Positions 36,685 through 43,411 of a DNA stretch of 64,000 bases are shown one piece after another. A program made the position numbers and the translations under genes. Below the pieces are notes generated by a model that was not told where the DNA came from, did not search any database, and saw nothing but the letters and a program-made list of their open reading frames with translations. Positions within the stretch are counted from its first letter, which is position 1. Every line of letters starts with the position of its first letter. Origin of the DNA: a marine gamma proteobacterium HTCC2143. GTDB taxonomy: Bacteria; Pseudomonadota; Gammaproteobacteria; Pseudomonadales; Dasaniaceae. The DNA is taken from positions 124,001-188,000 of the forward strand of contig AAVT01000002.1 in assembly GCA_000169075.1 (NCBI GenBank). The letters run 5' to 3'.

Positions 36685-37574
36685 ATGGATGATTCGGATC
36701 AACAATCGACAGTACAAGATCGGGCCTTGCCGCCAGGCAAAGTCTCCTGCAGAAACCTCGGCTGGTGCGTCGATATTTGTCGCGAGCAAAAGCTAGATCT
36801 CAACAGTCTTTTACGAAACCTACCATTTGAGAAAGAACACCTCGAAGATCCCGGCAACTTCATCGATTGGCATAGCTTCAGAACATTGTCCGACCGGTTT
36901 CTTCATCACTTCGCAGAGCATGAAATCAGAACCGCTGGCCGTCACTCCTGGCAACATAACACCATGGCCGGCTATAAACTAATGGGTAGCTTCAACCATT
37001 CCCTGATTGCGCATTATACGCTTGGTTTTGGGCCCCAAGGATTCATTGCAAAGCTCTTTCCCTGCGAATTGGCAATAAAGAAAATTACAGACAAACATTT
37101 AGAAATTAGCCTCGTCATGAAAGACAACCTGCCTCCTTGCCGATCCTTTCATATGTTCCTTGCTGGGCAAATGGCGGGGCTAACAGAAGTCTATGACTAC
37201 GAACCCGCTGAAGTTGATATCTATCAAACAAACCAGGGTGCCAAATTCAACGTCACTTACAGCCATGTATCACCAACGCTTTATAAGGCAAAAAAAAATC
37301 ATTCGAAGTCTTTCAACAGTCAATATGTCCGCCCATGAACTGCGTAATTTGAATGATGCATTGATCGAAAAATGTCGCCAATTACAAAATCAGTCCGATA
37401 ATGCTCACCGAGTAAATGTAATCAAGCAGCAACTCGAACAAAAATATCAATTGATTGTTAATCATCTCTCGGAAGTGGTTTGGACAGCGGATTTTGACTT
37501 GAATTTAGATTTTGTAAGCCCTTCAATTCTAAGCCTGTCGGGCTACAGCGACACGCAAGCGAAGAAAATCTCGC
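36685..37574 (+). pseudogene. PAS-domain sensor protein, frameshifted and cut by repeat copy 5
   Basis: The first 202 codons encode an N-terminal domain that I do not recognise (LGWCVDICREQKLDLNSLL, AGRHSWQHNTMAGYKLMGSF, LFPCELAIKKI). At a run of nine A near 37290 the frame breaks. One base less would restore KAKKIIRSLSTVNMSAHELRNLNDALI and a coiled coil leading into a PAS domain (HLSEVVWTADFDLNLDFVSPSILSLSGYS). The gene then enters repeat copy 5 and ends there, without a kinase or GGDEF output domain. The original was probably a signalling protein of 500 residues or more. Confidence 0.75.
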
Positions 37575-37694
37575 TGCGAGCAATTAGCCTATTTATAGTA
37601 GCTGGCGGCCGCCTCAGCAGCTATGCGGCATTGCCGTACTCCGGGCGGATAGGGTAGAGTGGCCACGAAGAGGGCGTTTGTTTTGCCTATACTC
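37575..37694 (+). repeat. junction repeat, copy 5 of 10 (full length)
   Basis: A full-length copy with the GAAGAGGGCG variant, identical to copy 3 over almost its whole length. Left flank: a PAS sensor gene that reads in frame into the element and stops at TAG with the tail [17 protein letters not shown]. Right flank: ACAAAGGAATTTTTATTT, the ribosome binding site and leader of secreted-protein paralogue A2. Confidence 0.96.
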
Positions 37695-37712
37695 ACAAAG
37701 GAATTTTTATTT

Positions 37713-38333
37713 ATGAGAACAATATTTGTTTTGATAACACTATTAGTTAGTTTTAACTCTTTCGCTCGGGCAACGGATACTTCCGACTCAGCTAGTTGTG
37801 CTGTTACCGGTGTTGCTGAAACTAATACTGGTCTATCAAGTATATTAGAAATAGGAACAAAACTTAGTGATGATAAGATCAAAGAAGTGACACTCAAGCT
37901 GTGTTCAGATGTAATGGTTGCACGACGTGAGGCTCATGACATTCCAAAATGGGAAAGTACAATGAGAAGTTTACTAGGCTATTCGGGATCTAAAACTGAT
38001 TTTCCTAAGTACTTTAATCATTTTTTGAATACATATAAAAATCAAATTATTTGTCCAAAATATCAAGTAACAACAAATATATACCCCCCTCAACATTTAT
38101 TTAAAAGAATTTTAGCTTCTGGAATGAATGAAACATATGAAGAGTATTTTTTTAATTTTGAAAATGGAGATGTGGACTTTAATGCATATCAAATTGTTGA
38201 TGGAAAAAAAGAAACAATTATTGATTGGGTTGATAAATGGGTCGCATCAGGTCGTGGAGACAAAGATGAGTTACTTGATGTCGCTTACTCTCTTTCTGAT
38301 GAATTTTGTGCTAAGAGAGGAAGTGAATTATAA
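37713..38333 (+). CDS. AT-rich secreted protein, family A, paralogue 2
   Basis: 206 residues, the same length as paralogues 1 and 3. The signal peptide is followed by ATDTSDSASCAVTGVAETNTGLSS, which is almost identical to paralogue 4 over about 29 residues although the rest of those two proteins differs strongly. The C-terminal half matches paralogues 1 and 3: YPPQHLFKRILASGMNETYE and VDFNAYQIVDGKKETIIDWV. The ribosome binding site AAAGGAA lies directly after repeat copy 5. Its stop overlaps the ATA of a B-gene remnant. Confidence 0.78.
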   Translation: MRTIFVLITLLVSFNSFARATDTSDSASCAVTGVAETNTGLSSILEIGTKLSDDKIKEVTLKLCSDVMVARREAHDIPKWESTMRSLLGYSGSKTDFPKYFNHFLNTYKNQIICPKYQVTTNIYPPQHLFKRILASGMNETYEEYFFNFENGDVDFNAYQIVDGKKETIIDWVDKWVASGRGDKDELLDVAYSLSDEFCAKRGSEL

Positions 38334-38389
38334 AAACAATAGCTTTTATTATATTCATTCTATCTTCTAGTCTCTTGGGGCTTGTCTGA
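38330..38389 (+). pseudogene. family B gene 2, signal-peptide remnant
   Basis: Starts at ATA in the stop of A2 (ATAA) and encodes IKTIAFIIFILSSSLLGLV, a signal-peptide-like stretch, before TGA. Beyond this point the sequence (GGGGCTTGTCTGAATC...) no longer looks like the AT-rich donor, so the gene is cut here without a repeat copy. Between this and A3 a short frame starts ATG 38447 (MNTKQTQLKIKSSVK) and runs into the A3 leader; it may be another truncated gene start. Confidence 0.5.
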
Positions 38390-38519
38390 ATCAAGCGTAC
38401 TGGAGGCGTTCATTCAGATCGTTTCAGACGATGATAGGTATCTGTTATGAACACTAAGCAGACTCAGTTGAAAATCAAATCGTCTGTTAAAGATAGAAAC
38501 AACAAAGGAATTTTATTTT

Positions 38520-39140
38520 ATGAAAACAATTATCATTTTAATCACTGCGTTAGTTAGTTTTAACTCTTTCGCTCGAGCAAATGATAGTGTGGAGCGTGTT
38601 ACTTATCCCTTGGATACAGTTTCTGAGTCAAATGCTGGGTTGAGTAGTATTTCGCAAGTAGGAGAACTTATTAGTGAAAAAGAGTTAAAAAAGATAACGA
38701 AAGATTTGTGTGTGGAAATCGTTATTGCAAGAGATACTGCTCTAGACGTTCCTAACTGGGAAAGAACAATGAAAAAGCACTTAGGCTATAGCGGTACTTC
38801 AGAAGATTTTCCAAAATACTTCAATAACTTCTTAAGCCAATATAAAAATAAACTTATTTGCCCTCAATATACTATTGGCGCCCGGGGTTATCCTGCTCAA
38901 CATATTTTTAAAAGGCTTCTTGCGACTAGCTTAAATGAAACATATGAAGAGTACTTTTTTAATCTAGAAAATGGTGATGTAGACTTTAATGCTTATCAGA
39001 TTATTGATAACAAAAAAGAAACTGTCCTGGACTGGGTCGAAAAGTGGATAGCAAGTGGTAAAGGTGATCCAGAAGAGCTTAGAGATGTGGCCTCCGTTTT
39101 AGAGGACGAGTTTGAAGCAAAACGAGGAAGTGAACTATAA
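38520..39140 (+). CDS. AT-rich secreted protein, family A, paralogue 3
   Basis: 206 residues. The signal peptide MKTIIILITALVSFNSFARA is nearly the same as that of paralogue 4, while the mature protein is closer to paralogue 1 at the C-terminus (KKETVLDWVEKWIASGKGD). The first cysteine of paralogues 1, 2 and 4 is replaced by Tyr (VTYPLDT). AACAAAGGAATTTTA precedes the ATG, the same leader as the other paralogues, but no repeat copy stands upstream of this one. Confidence 0.78.
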   Translation: MKTIIILITALVSFNSFARANDSVERVTYPLDTVSESNAGLSSISQVGELISEKELKKITKDLCVEIVIARDTALDVPNWERTMKKHLGYSGTSEDFPKYFNNFLSQYKNKLICPQYTIGARGYPAQHIFKRLLATSLNETYEEYFFNLENGDVDFNAYQIIDNKKETVLDWVEKWIASGKGDPEELRDVASVLEDEFEAKRGSEL

Positions 39141-39205
39141 AGTTTTTAATACTATTTTTTATATCGGGAAAGGTAACTCTGTTTGAGCAAAGAATAACCT
39201 CGTAG
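39137..39205 (+). pseudogene. family B gene 3, signal-peptide remnant
   Basis: Starts at ATA overlapping the A3 stop (ATAA) and reads IKFLILFFISGKVTLFEQRITS before TAG. The first ten residues are signal-like and comparable to the other B starts; the rest is unrelated. About 120 further bases of AT-rich non-coding DNA lead to repeat copy 6. Confidence 0.45.
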
Positions 39206-39325
39206 TTAATCCTTTCTAAAGAAGTAATGTACCTTTGTTTGGTTCATTTGCCTGAGATGACATCACAAATAAAAAAAATAAAAGGTTAATTACCGTTTTC
39301 ATATTTACTCCGTTAACAAAGGTGT

Positions 39326-39417
39326 TGGCGGCCGCCTCAGAAGCTATGCGGCATTGCCGTACTCCGGGCGGATAGGGTAGAGTGGCCACGAATAGGGCGT
39401 TTGTTTTGCCTATACTC
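39326..39417 (+). repeat. junction repeat, copy 6 of 10 (left-truncated)
   Basis: A 92-base copy that starts at TGGCGGCCGCC and carries the CAGAAGC variant seen in copy 1. It separates AT-rich DNA on the left from a less AT-rich DUF1330 gene on the right, whose leader TAATAAGGTG begins at the last base of the element. Confidence 0.96.
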
Positions 39418-39434
39418 TAATAAGGTGAAAATAA

Positions 39435-39851
39435 ATGACTGAAATTGTTCTTCAACCAACAGGTGACCAGGTTCGTGCATTTCGTGATAGGGAAACCGGT
39501 GAACCCATCTCCATGTTGAACCTGCTTAGGTTCAGAGAAAAAGCTGTTTATGAAGACGGTCGTGAGTCAGCGTTAAGCGGTGAGCAGGCCTATCACTTAT
39601 ATGGAAAGGCTTTTAAGGAAATCATGGAGCCTAAAGGCGCGCGCATCGTGTATTCGGGAGAGGTTAGAGGTTTTTTGATTGGCGAAGGAGAAGGCGCCTG
39701 GGATGCTGTCGCAGTGATCGAATACCCGTCAACTCAGGTGATGCTCGACATGTTCCGGAATGAGGAATATCAAAAGGCTCAGCAGCACCGCGCTGCCGGT
39801 CTTGTCGGTCAGATGCTGGTTGAATGTGGGCCGGGATTTAACTTCGGCTAG
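39435..39851 (+). CDS. DUF1330 family protein
   Basis: A 138-residue protein of the dimeric alpha/beta-barrel type: PISMLNLLRFREKAVYEDG, YGKAFKEIMEPKGARIVYSGEV, WDAVAVIEYPSTQVMLDMFRNEEYQKAQQHRAAGL. DUF1330 proteins are small cytoplasmic proteins of unknown function, some near catabolic genes. It lies alone between repeat copies 6 and 7, in the same orientation as the repeats, like a gene cassette. Its composition differs clearly from the AT-rich paralogues beside it. Confidence 0.85.
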   Translation: MTEIVLQPTGDQVRAFRDRETGEPISMLNLLRFREKAVYEDGRESALSGEQAYHLYGKAFKEIMEPKGARIVYSGEVRGFLIGEGEGAWDAVAVIEYPSTQVMLDMFRNEEYQKAQQHRAAGLVGQMLVECGPGFNFG

Positions 39852-39871
39852 TGTGTGAAGGGAACGGCTGG

Positions 39872-40012
39872 ATGCAAGCAAACCGAAAGGAAACGCCAAA
39901 GATATCCCAGAGGTTTCGCAAAGATGACCACGAGCGGGCATTAACTAAAATGAAGCAATACAAGCAAAGTGCTAGAAGATTTTCAGTAAATAAAAAGGAA
40001 AGCGAAAAATAG
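39872..40012 (+). CDS. small basic protein
   Basis: A 46-residue open frame, ATG 39872 to TAG 40010, rich in Lys and Arg (SQRFRKDDHERALTKMKQYK and RRFSVNKKESEK). It starts 20 bases after the DUF1330 stop with GGGAACGG upstream. Small basic proteins of this kind occur in accessory DNA, but nothing identifies a function. It lies in the same inter-repeat unit as the DUF1330 gene. Confidence 0.45.
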   Translation: MQANRKETPKISQRFRKDDHERALTKMKQYKQSARRFSVNKKESEK

Positions 40013-40069
40013 TGAGCGCCTGAAGGTCAGGGGCCGGCCGAGGACGACGCCAATCAACCAGCTGAACGT

Positions 40070-40154
40070 CGCCTCAGCAGCTTTGCGGCATTGCCGTACT
40101 CCGGGCGGATAGGGTAGAGTGGCCACGAATAGGGCGTTTGTTTTGCCTATACTC
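40070..40154 (+). repeat. junction repeat, copy 7 of 10 (shortest)
   Basis: An 85-base copy that starts at CGCCTCAGCAGC, so the left palindrome is missing. It has CTTTGCGG where most copies have CTATGCGG, as in copy 8. The right edge abuts AAAGGAATTTTATTTTATG, the ribosome binding site of paralogue A4. Confidence 0.95.
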
Positions 40155-40170
40155 AAAGGAATTTTATTTT

Positions 40171-40782
40171 ATGAAGACAATTATTGTTTTAATAACTGCG
40201 TTAGTTAGTTTTAACTCTTTCGCTCGGGCAACGGATACTTCCGACTCACCTAGTTGTGCTGTTACCGGTGTTGCTGAAACTAATAGTGGATTACTTAATA
40301 TTTTAGAAGTTAGTAAATCCATATCTAAAGAACAACTTAACATACTAATGAAAAAGCTCTGTATTGAAATAGACTCCTCTGCAATTGCGGGAAGATCAAT
40401 TCCCAAGTTTTTTTTAAGATTTAAAGAAGCAGGAGTTTATAATGGTAGTCAAAGTGACTTTACACCTTTTCTTCATAAGTTCCTAAATGAAAATAAACAA
40501 CAAATGATCTGCCCAAAACACTACTCAATACCACCTAAACATCTTTACAAAAGGATGTTCCAGCATACATATCTAGAATTTTTTGAAGAATATATCATAG
40601 ATCCAGAGATGAAAGATTTAAATTTAAATGCATATGAAGTCGTTAATGGAAAAAAGGAAACACTATTAGATTTTATTAGTATTCAAATTAAAAAGAAAGT
40701 TGGAGATCATGATACGCTCGTTTATATTCAAGATATTCTTCATGAGGAATTTGGAGCAAATTATGGAGCTGAATTAAATTGA
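40171..40782 (+). CDS. AT-rich secreted protein, family A, paralogue 4
   Basis: 203 residues. About the first 50 residues (signal peptide and RATDTSDSPSCAVTGVAETN) are almost identical to paralogue 2. From there the protein is the most diverged of the four (SKSISKEQLNILMKKLCIE, FLRFKEAGVYNGSQSD), and the C-terminal pattern is loosely kept (LNLNAYEVVNGKKETLLDF). This is a mosaic of a shared leader and a different body. Three cysteines are kept. Its stop overlaps a TTG start (TTGA) of the B-gene remnant. Confidence 0.75.
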   Translation: MKTIIVLITALVSFNSFARATDTSDSPSCAVTGVAETNSGLLNILEVSKSISKEQLNILMKKLCIEIDSSAIAGRSIPKFFLRFKEAGVYNGSQSDFTPFLHKFLNENKQQMICPKHYSIPPKHLYKRMFQHTYLEFFEEYIIDPEMKDLNLNAYEVVNGKKETLLDFISIQIKKKVGDHDTLVYIQDILHEEFGANYGAELN

Positions 40783-40828
40783 AAATCCTAGCACTCATTT
40801 TCTCTATTCTTTTTTCTTATTCAGCACC
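40779..40828 (+). pseudogene. family B gene 4, signal-peptide remnant cut by repeat copy 8
   Basis: Starts at TTG overlapping the A4 stop (TTGA) and encodes [18 protein letters not shown], a signal peptide, before repeat copy 8 interrupts it. This is the only B gene with a recognised start codon; the other three have ATA at the equivalent place. It supports the idea that B is a genuine coupled second gene. Confidence 0.55.
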
Positions 40829-40916
40829 GGCCACCTCAGCGGCTTTGCGGCATTGCCGTACTCCGGGCGGATAGGGTAGAGTGGCCACGAATAGGGCGTT
40901 TGTTTTTCCTATACTC
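40829..40916 (+). repeat. junction repeat, copy 8 of 10 (left-truncated)
   Basis: An 88-base copy with CTTTGCGG (as in copy 7) and GTTTTTCC (as in copy 2). The NotI-type palindrome is broken (GGCCACC). Left flank: a B-gene signal peptide. Right flank: the C-terminal part of a sugar acyltransferase gene lying on the minus strand. Confidence 0.95.
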
Positions 40917-41260
40917 GAACCAGCGTCTATCACTGCATTTTCTCCAATGCAGATGCCCGGTAAAATAGTGGCATTTCCGCCAATAGAAGCACCTTTCATT
41001 ACCTTAGTCTTTTCTAATGTAAAGTTTTTATTTTTTGCAATAGGGTTTTTATCATTAGTAAACGTTACGTTGGGACCTATGAATACATCATCTTCTAAAT
41101 GTATTCAGTTCCAAATATAGACACCGTTTTTTATAGTGACTCTATTTCCAATGACTGCGCCACCTTCAATAAAGCAATGAGAGCAAATATTGCAGTCATT
41201 GCCTATAATCGCGTTAAAATCGATGACACAAAATTGCCAAATGGAGGTGTTATTGCCAAT
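40917..41260 (-). pseudogene. left-handed beta-helix sugar acyltransferase fragment
   Basis: Read on the minus strand, the fragment begins next to the heptamer array with IGNNTSIWQFCVIDFNAIIG, continues through CSHCFIEGGAVIGNRVTIKNGVYIWN, meets TGA near 41117, and goes on as [21 protein letters not shown] to [21 protein letters not shown]. The hexapeptide pattern, with CSHCFIE and GVYIWDG-like positions, matches WxcM/FdtC-type dTDP-amino-sugar acyltransferases. It lacks both ends, one lost at the array and one at repeat copy 8, and carries a nonsense codon. Confidence 0.8.
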
Positions 41261-41261
41261 G

Positions 41262-41352
41262 TTTTTACTTTTTACTTTTTACTTTTTACTTTTTACTTTT
41301 TACTTTTTACTTTTTACTTTTTACTTTTTACTTTTTACTTTTTACTTTTTAC
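41262..41352 (+). repeat. heptanucleotide tandem array, 13 x TTTTTAC
   Basis: Thirteen uninterrupted copies of TTTTTAC with no mismatches. The array borders the acyltransferase fragment on the left and a second heptamer array on the right. Perfect copies indicate recent slippage or active expansion. It is not coding in any supported gene. Confidence 0.98.
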
Positions 41353-41436
41353 GATTGACGATTGACGATTGACGATTGACGATTGACGATTGACGATTGA
41401 CGATTGACGATTGACGATTGACGATTGACGATTGAC
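41353..41436 (+). repeat. heptanucleotide tandem array, 12 x GATTGAC
   Basis: Twelve perfect copies of GATTGAC directly abut the TTTTTAC array; a partial copy GATT follows. The array ends 3 bases before the stop codon of the acyltransferase gene at 41440. Both arrays have period 7, but unrelated units. Confidence 0.98.
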
Positions 41437-41439
41437 GAT

Positions 41440-42180
41440 TCATGAATCATTCTTTATCCACTCTTCAACGAGCTCACTAGGGTACCCCCTATGAAAATGT
41501 TTTCTCCAAGGGTAAGCCTGCTCGTTACTGCCATCTTGTCGCTTTATCTTAGCTGTTGAACCTCTATTTATTGCAGGGGAGCCGGCATAAATCATGTCTT
41601 CCTCTGTATCTCCTTTTAATGAGGAGTGAGCCCCAACAAGTACTCCTTTTGCTATTGTTGCTCCAGGCAAAATTACTGACATTGTAGCAATAACTGCAAA
41701 GTTATTTACTTTAACACCCAATAGCGTATTACTTGGAGGGTGAGGGTCATTAGTAATAACTACATAAGGAAATATCCAAACATAATTACCAATCTTACTT
41801 TTTTGCCCTATATGGACATTAGAATGAAATCGAACATAATCGCCAATAGAACAATGGCCCTGAATATCACTAAGAGTCCCAACTTGGAAGTTTTTCCCCG
41901 CAAAGGTTTTTTCTCGAATAGTTACCCTGTGACCCGTTACTAAACCTTCGCCAAAAAAAGAGTTCTCGTATAGTACCGAATGTGATCTGATATGGGAGCG
42001 ACTGGAAATGATTAAATTCTCACCTTCTGAAAGGGCATTACTGACCCCTAATTCACAATATCCTTCAACTATTACATCGTCAGCAATAACAACATTGTCA
42101 TAAATGGTTGTAAATTGTCCTATGGTCACGTTATTTCCTATTGTGGCATGAGGCGAAACGATTGCTGAGGGGTGTATCAT
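41440..42180 (-). CDS. left-handed beta-helix acyltransferase (surface sugar modification)
   Basis: A 246-residue hexapeptide-repeat protein. MIHPSAIVSPHATIGNNVTIGQFTTIYDNVVIADDVIVEG and later IGDYVRFHSNVHIGQKSKIGNYVWIFPYVVITNDPHPPS show the isoleucine-patch repeat. GVLVGAHSSLKGD and YAGSPAINRG are the usual end of the helix, followed by a short C-terminal tail. Such enzymes acylate nucleotide sugars for O-antigen or capsule. Codon usage is AT-rich compared with the core genes. The stop lies at the edge of the GATTGAC array. Confidence 0.85.
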   Translation of the reverse strand: MIHPSAIVSPHATIGNNVTIGQFTTIYDNVVIADDVIVEGYCELGVSNALSEGENLIISSRSHIRSHSVLYENSFFGEGLVTGHRVTIREKTFAGKNFQVGTLSDIQGHCSIGDYVRFHSNVHIGQKSKIGNYVWIFPYVVITNDPHPPSNTLLGVKVNNFAVIATMSVILPGATIAKGVLVGAHSSLKGDTEEDMIYAGSPAINRGSTAKIKRQDGSNEQAYPWRKHFHRGYPSELVEEWIKNDS

Positions 42181-42292
42181 AAGTATTTTACTTCCTGTAA
42201 TAAATTTTTATAACTGAGAAAACAATCATACTCCAACTGTTGGTGCACTTTCAATTACGGAGCAAGAAGCTTCGCAGTGATAGGACAATGAC

Positions 42293-42493
42293 ATGGCTTT
42301 AAGAATAATGCGGTTAAGTGAAGTAAAAGCGGTAACAGGTCTTTCTAAGACTACGATCTATAGGTTTGAGAAAGATGGGCGGTTCCCATCGAGGGTTAGT
42401 CTTGGTGAGCGAAGCGTAGGATGGTTTGAAGATGATGTGGAGACCTTTCTGCTATCTCTAAAACAGACACAAAACCGACCGATGAGCGCGTAG
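42293..42493 (+). CDS. AlpA family DNA-binding protein
   Basis: A 66-residue protein: MALRIMRLSEVKAVTGLSKTTIYRFEKDGRFPSRVSLGERSVGWFEDDVETFL is the compact MerR-like winged helix of AlpA regulators. These control excision genes of prophages, satellites and islands. GGACAATGAC stands before the start. It is followed by a cluster of TGTAACAGGT sites that may be its targets or a replication origin. Confidence 0.9.
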   Translation: MALRIMRLSEVKAVTGLSKTTIYRFEKDGRFPSRVSLGERSVGWFEDDVETFLLSLKQTQNRPMSA

Positions 42494-42573
42494 CGGGAGT
42501 CGATAAGCTTGATCTTCTATTTACCTCTATGATTCATGGAACATGGCTCGCGTTTAGTTCTATATTCTTGTGC

Positions 42574-42854
42574 TGTAACAGGTAGAGGGGTGTTTGTAAC
42601 AGATTGTGTAACAGGTAGGAATGGTCAAAATCCTAGCAATGGCGGGGTTTTCAAGCGCTGTAAGAGGTGTAACAGGTGTTTTCAAGTTGAAGTTCTTTTT
42701 AGAAAATAAAACAGTGTTTTTGAGAAGTCCCAATATGAACTTAGAAAAAGGTGTTACAAGTGTTACAAACTAGTCTAAGCAACTGATTTATAACACTATT
42801 TACTGTAACACTTACGGGATTCCTACCTGTTACAAATTTGTCGTAACTGTTACA
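42574..42854. repeat. TGTAACAGGT iteron-like cluster
   Basis: At least eight copies of a decamer close to TGTAACAGGT lie in 280 bases. Forward copies are at 42574, 42595 (TGTAACAGAT), 42607, 42659 (TGTAAGAGGT), 42668 and 42804. Inverted copies are at about 42753-42770 (two TGTTACAA), 42825 and 42845. A 16-base arm at 42607-42622 is repeated perfectly inverted at 42819-42834. Left copies are mostly forward and right ones mostly inverted. This looks like an origin or multi-site operator of a satellite element controlled by AlpA or a lost replication protein. Confidence 0.75.
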
Positions 42855-42915
42855 CAGTGCTATGCGGACGCGCGAGGCACGAGCCGCGGGCCGTGAAGCG
42901 TGGTCCATGATTCGC

Positions 42916-43050
42916 TTAGTCTTTTTCATGGGTTTTCTCACTTGGTTGTTCACGATCCATGATGTTTTGTGTATCGAACAGGCTGGCTAGGCCGTAACCG
43001 CCACTAAGCACGACAAAGATTGTGAGTATCAATAAAGATCCTATAAACAT
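42916..43050 (-). CDS. small single-pass membrane protein
   Basis: A 44-residue protein with a strong ribosome binding site (AAGGAG, 6 bases before ATG 43050). MFIGSLLILTIFVVLSGGYG is one transmembrane helix, followed by a charged tail (MDREQPSEKTHEKD). It lies in a row of small minus-strand frames next to the iteron cluster, resembling the small genes of phages and satellites. Confidence 0.55.
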   Translation of the reverse strand: MFIGSLLILTIFVVLSGGYGLASLFDTQNIMDREQPSEKTHEKD

Positions 43051-43060
43051 GATGTACTCC

Positions 43061-43171
43061 TTATAGCTTGTTTGAGTGGTGGTGGTAGGCCATGCGACGT
43101 GACTCGTCGTGGCTGAAGCCCATGCGCGTGCAATCCGAGTAGCGGTCCCCGAGCTCTTGAGCGCGGTTCAT
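43061..43171 (-). CDS. small hypothetical protein in a satellite-like operon
   Basis: A 36-residue frame (MNRAQELGDRYSDCTRMGFSHDESRR...) whose stop lies 10 bases before the next small gene; the AAGGAG of that gene begins at this stop. An in-frame GTG at 43192 would give 43 residues. It is supported only by position and plausible composition. Confidence 0.4.
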   Translation of the reverse strand: MNRAQELGDRYSDCTRMGFSHDESRRMAYHHHSNKL

Positions 43172-43225
43172 GCGCCGTGGTACGCGGTTCACGGGTATAT
43201 TCGTCGTATGCTTTGGAATAACGTA

Positions 43226-43411
43226 TTAGAATACTCCTTGTTCAGTAGCAGCGATGACGTCGGGGTCAACGATGTCTTCGACTATGTAGATAGCAAGGGC
43301 TGCTATTGCCATGTCTAACCAGTGCGCCTTAATAAAAGCAGTGGCCTCGGTTAGCTTCTCTTTGTTGGCGGAGGCGCTGGCTGCGAGCATTGCTTTTGCT
43401 TGGAAGTTCAT
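43226..43411 (-). CDS. small hypothetical membrane-associated protein
   Basis: A 61-residue protein starting MNFQAKAMLAASASANKEKL, with an amphipathic N-terminal helix and a hydrophobic stretch HWLDMAIAALAIYIVEDIV (about residues 29-47). AGAG precedes the ATG at 43411. It is the first of three small minus-strand genes. No family was recognised. Confidence 0.5.
   Translation of the reverse strand: MNFQAKAMLAASASANKEKLTEATAFIKAHWLDMAIAALAIYIVEDIVDPDVIAATEQGVF

Noticed and set aside
37575-40916. CRISPR array.
   Set aside because: Repeat length (85-122 bp) and spacing (hundreds of bases to kilobases, with genes between) do not fit, and no cas gene is present.
41099-41372. Open frames with a repeated LLFTFYF pattern.
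   Set aside because: They are translations of the TTTTTAC array and overlap the minus-strand acyltransferase fragment.
42741-42953. Minus-strand frame of 70 codons across the TGTAACAGGT cluster.
   Set aside because: Most of it is translation of the decamer sites. A start at 42929 overlaps the upstream small gene, but the sequence has no protein-like features.
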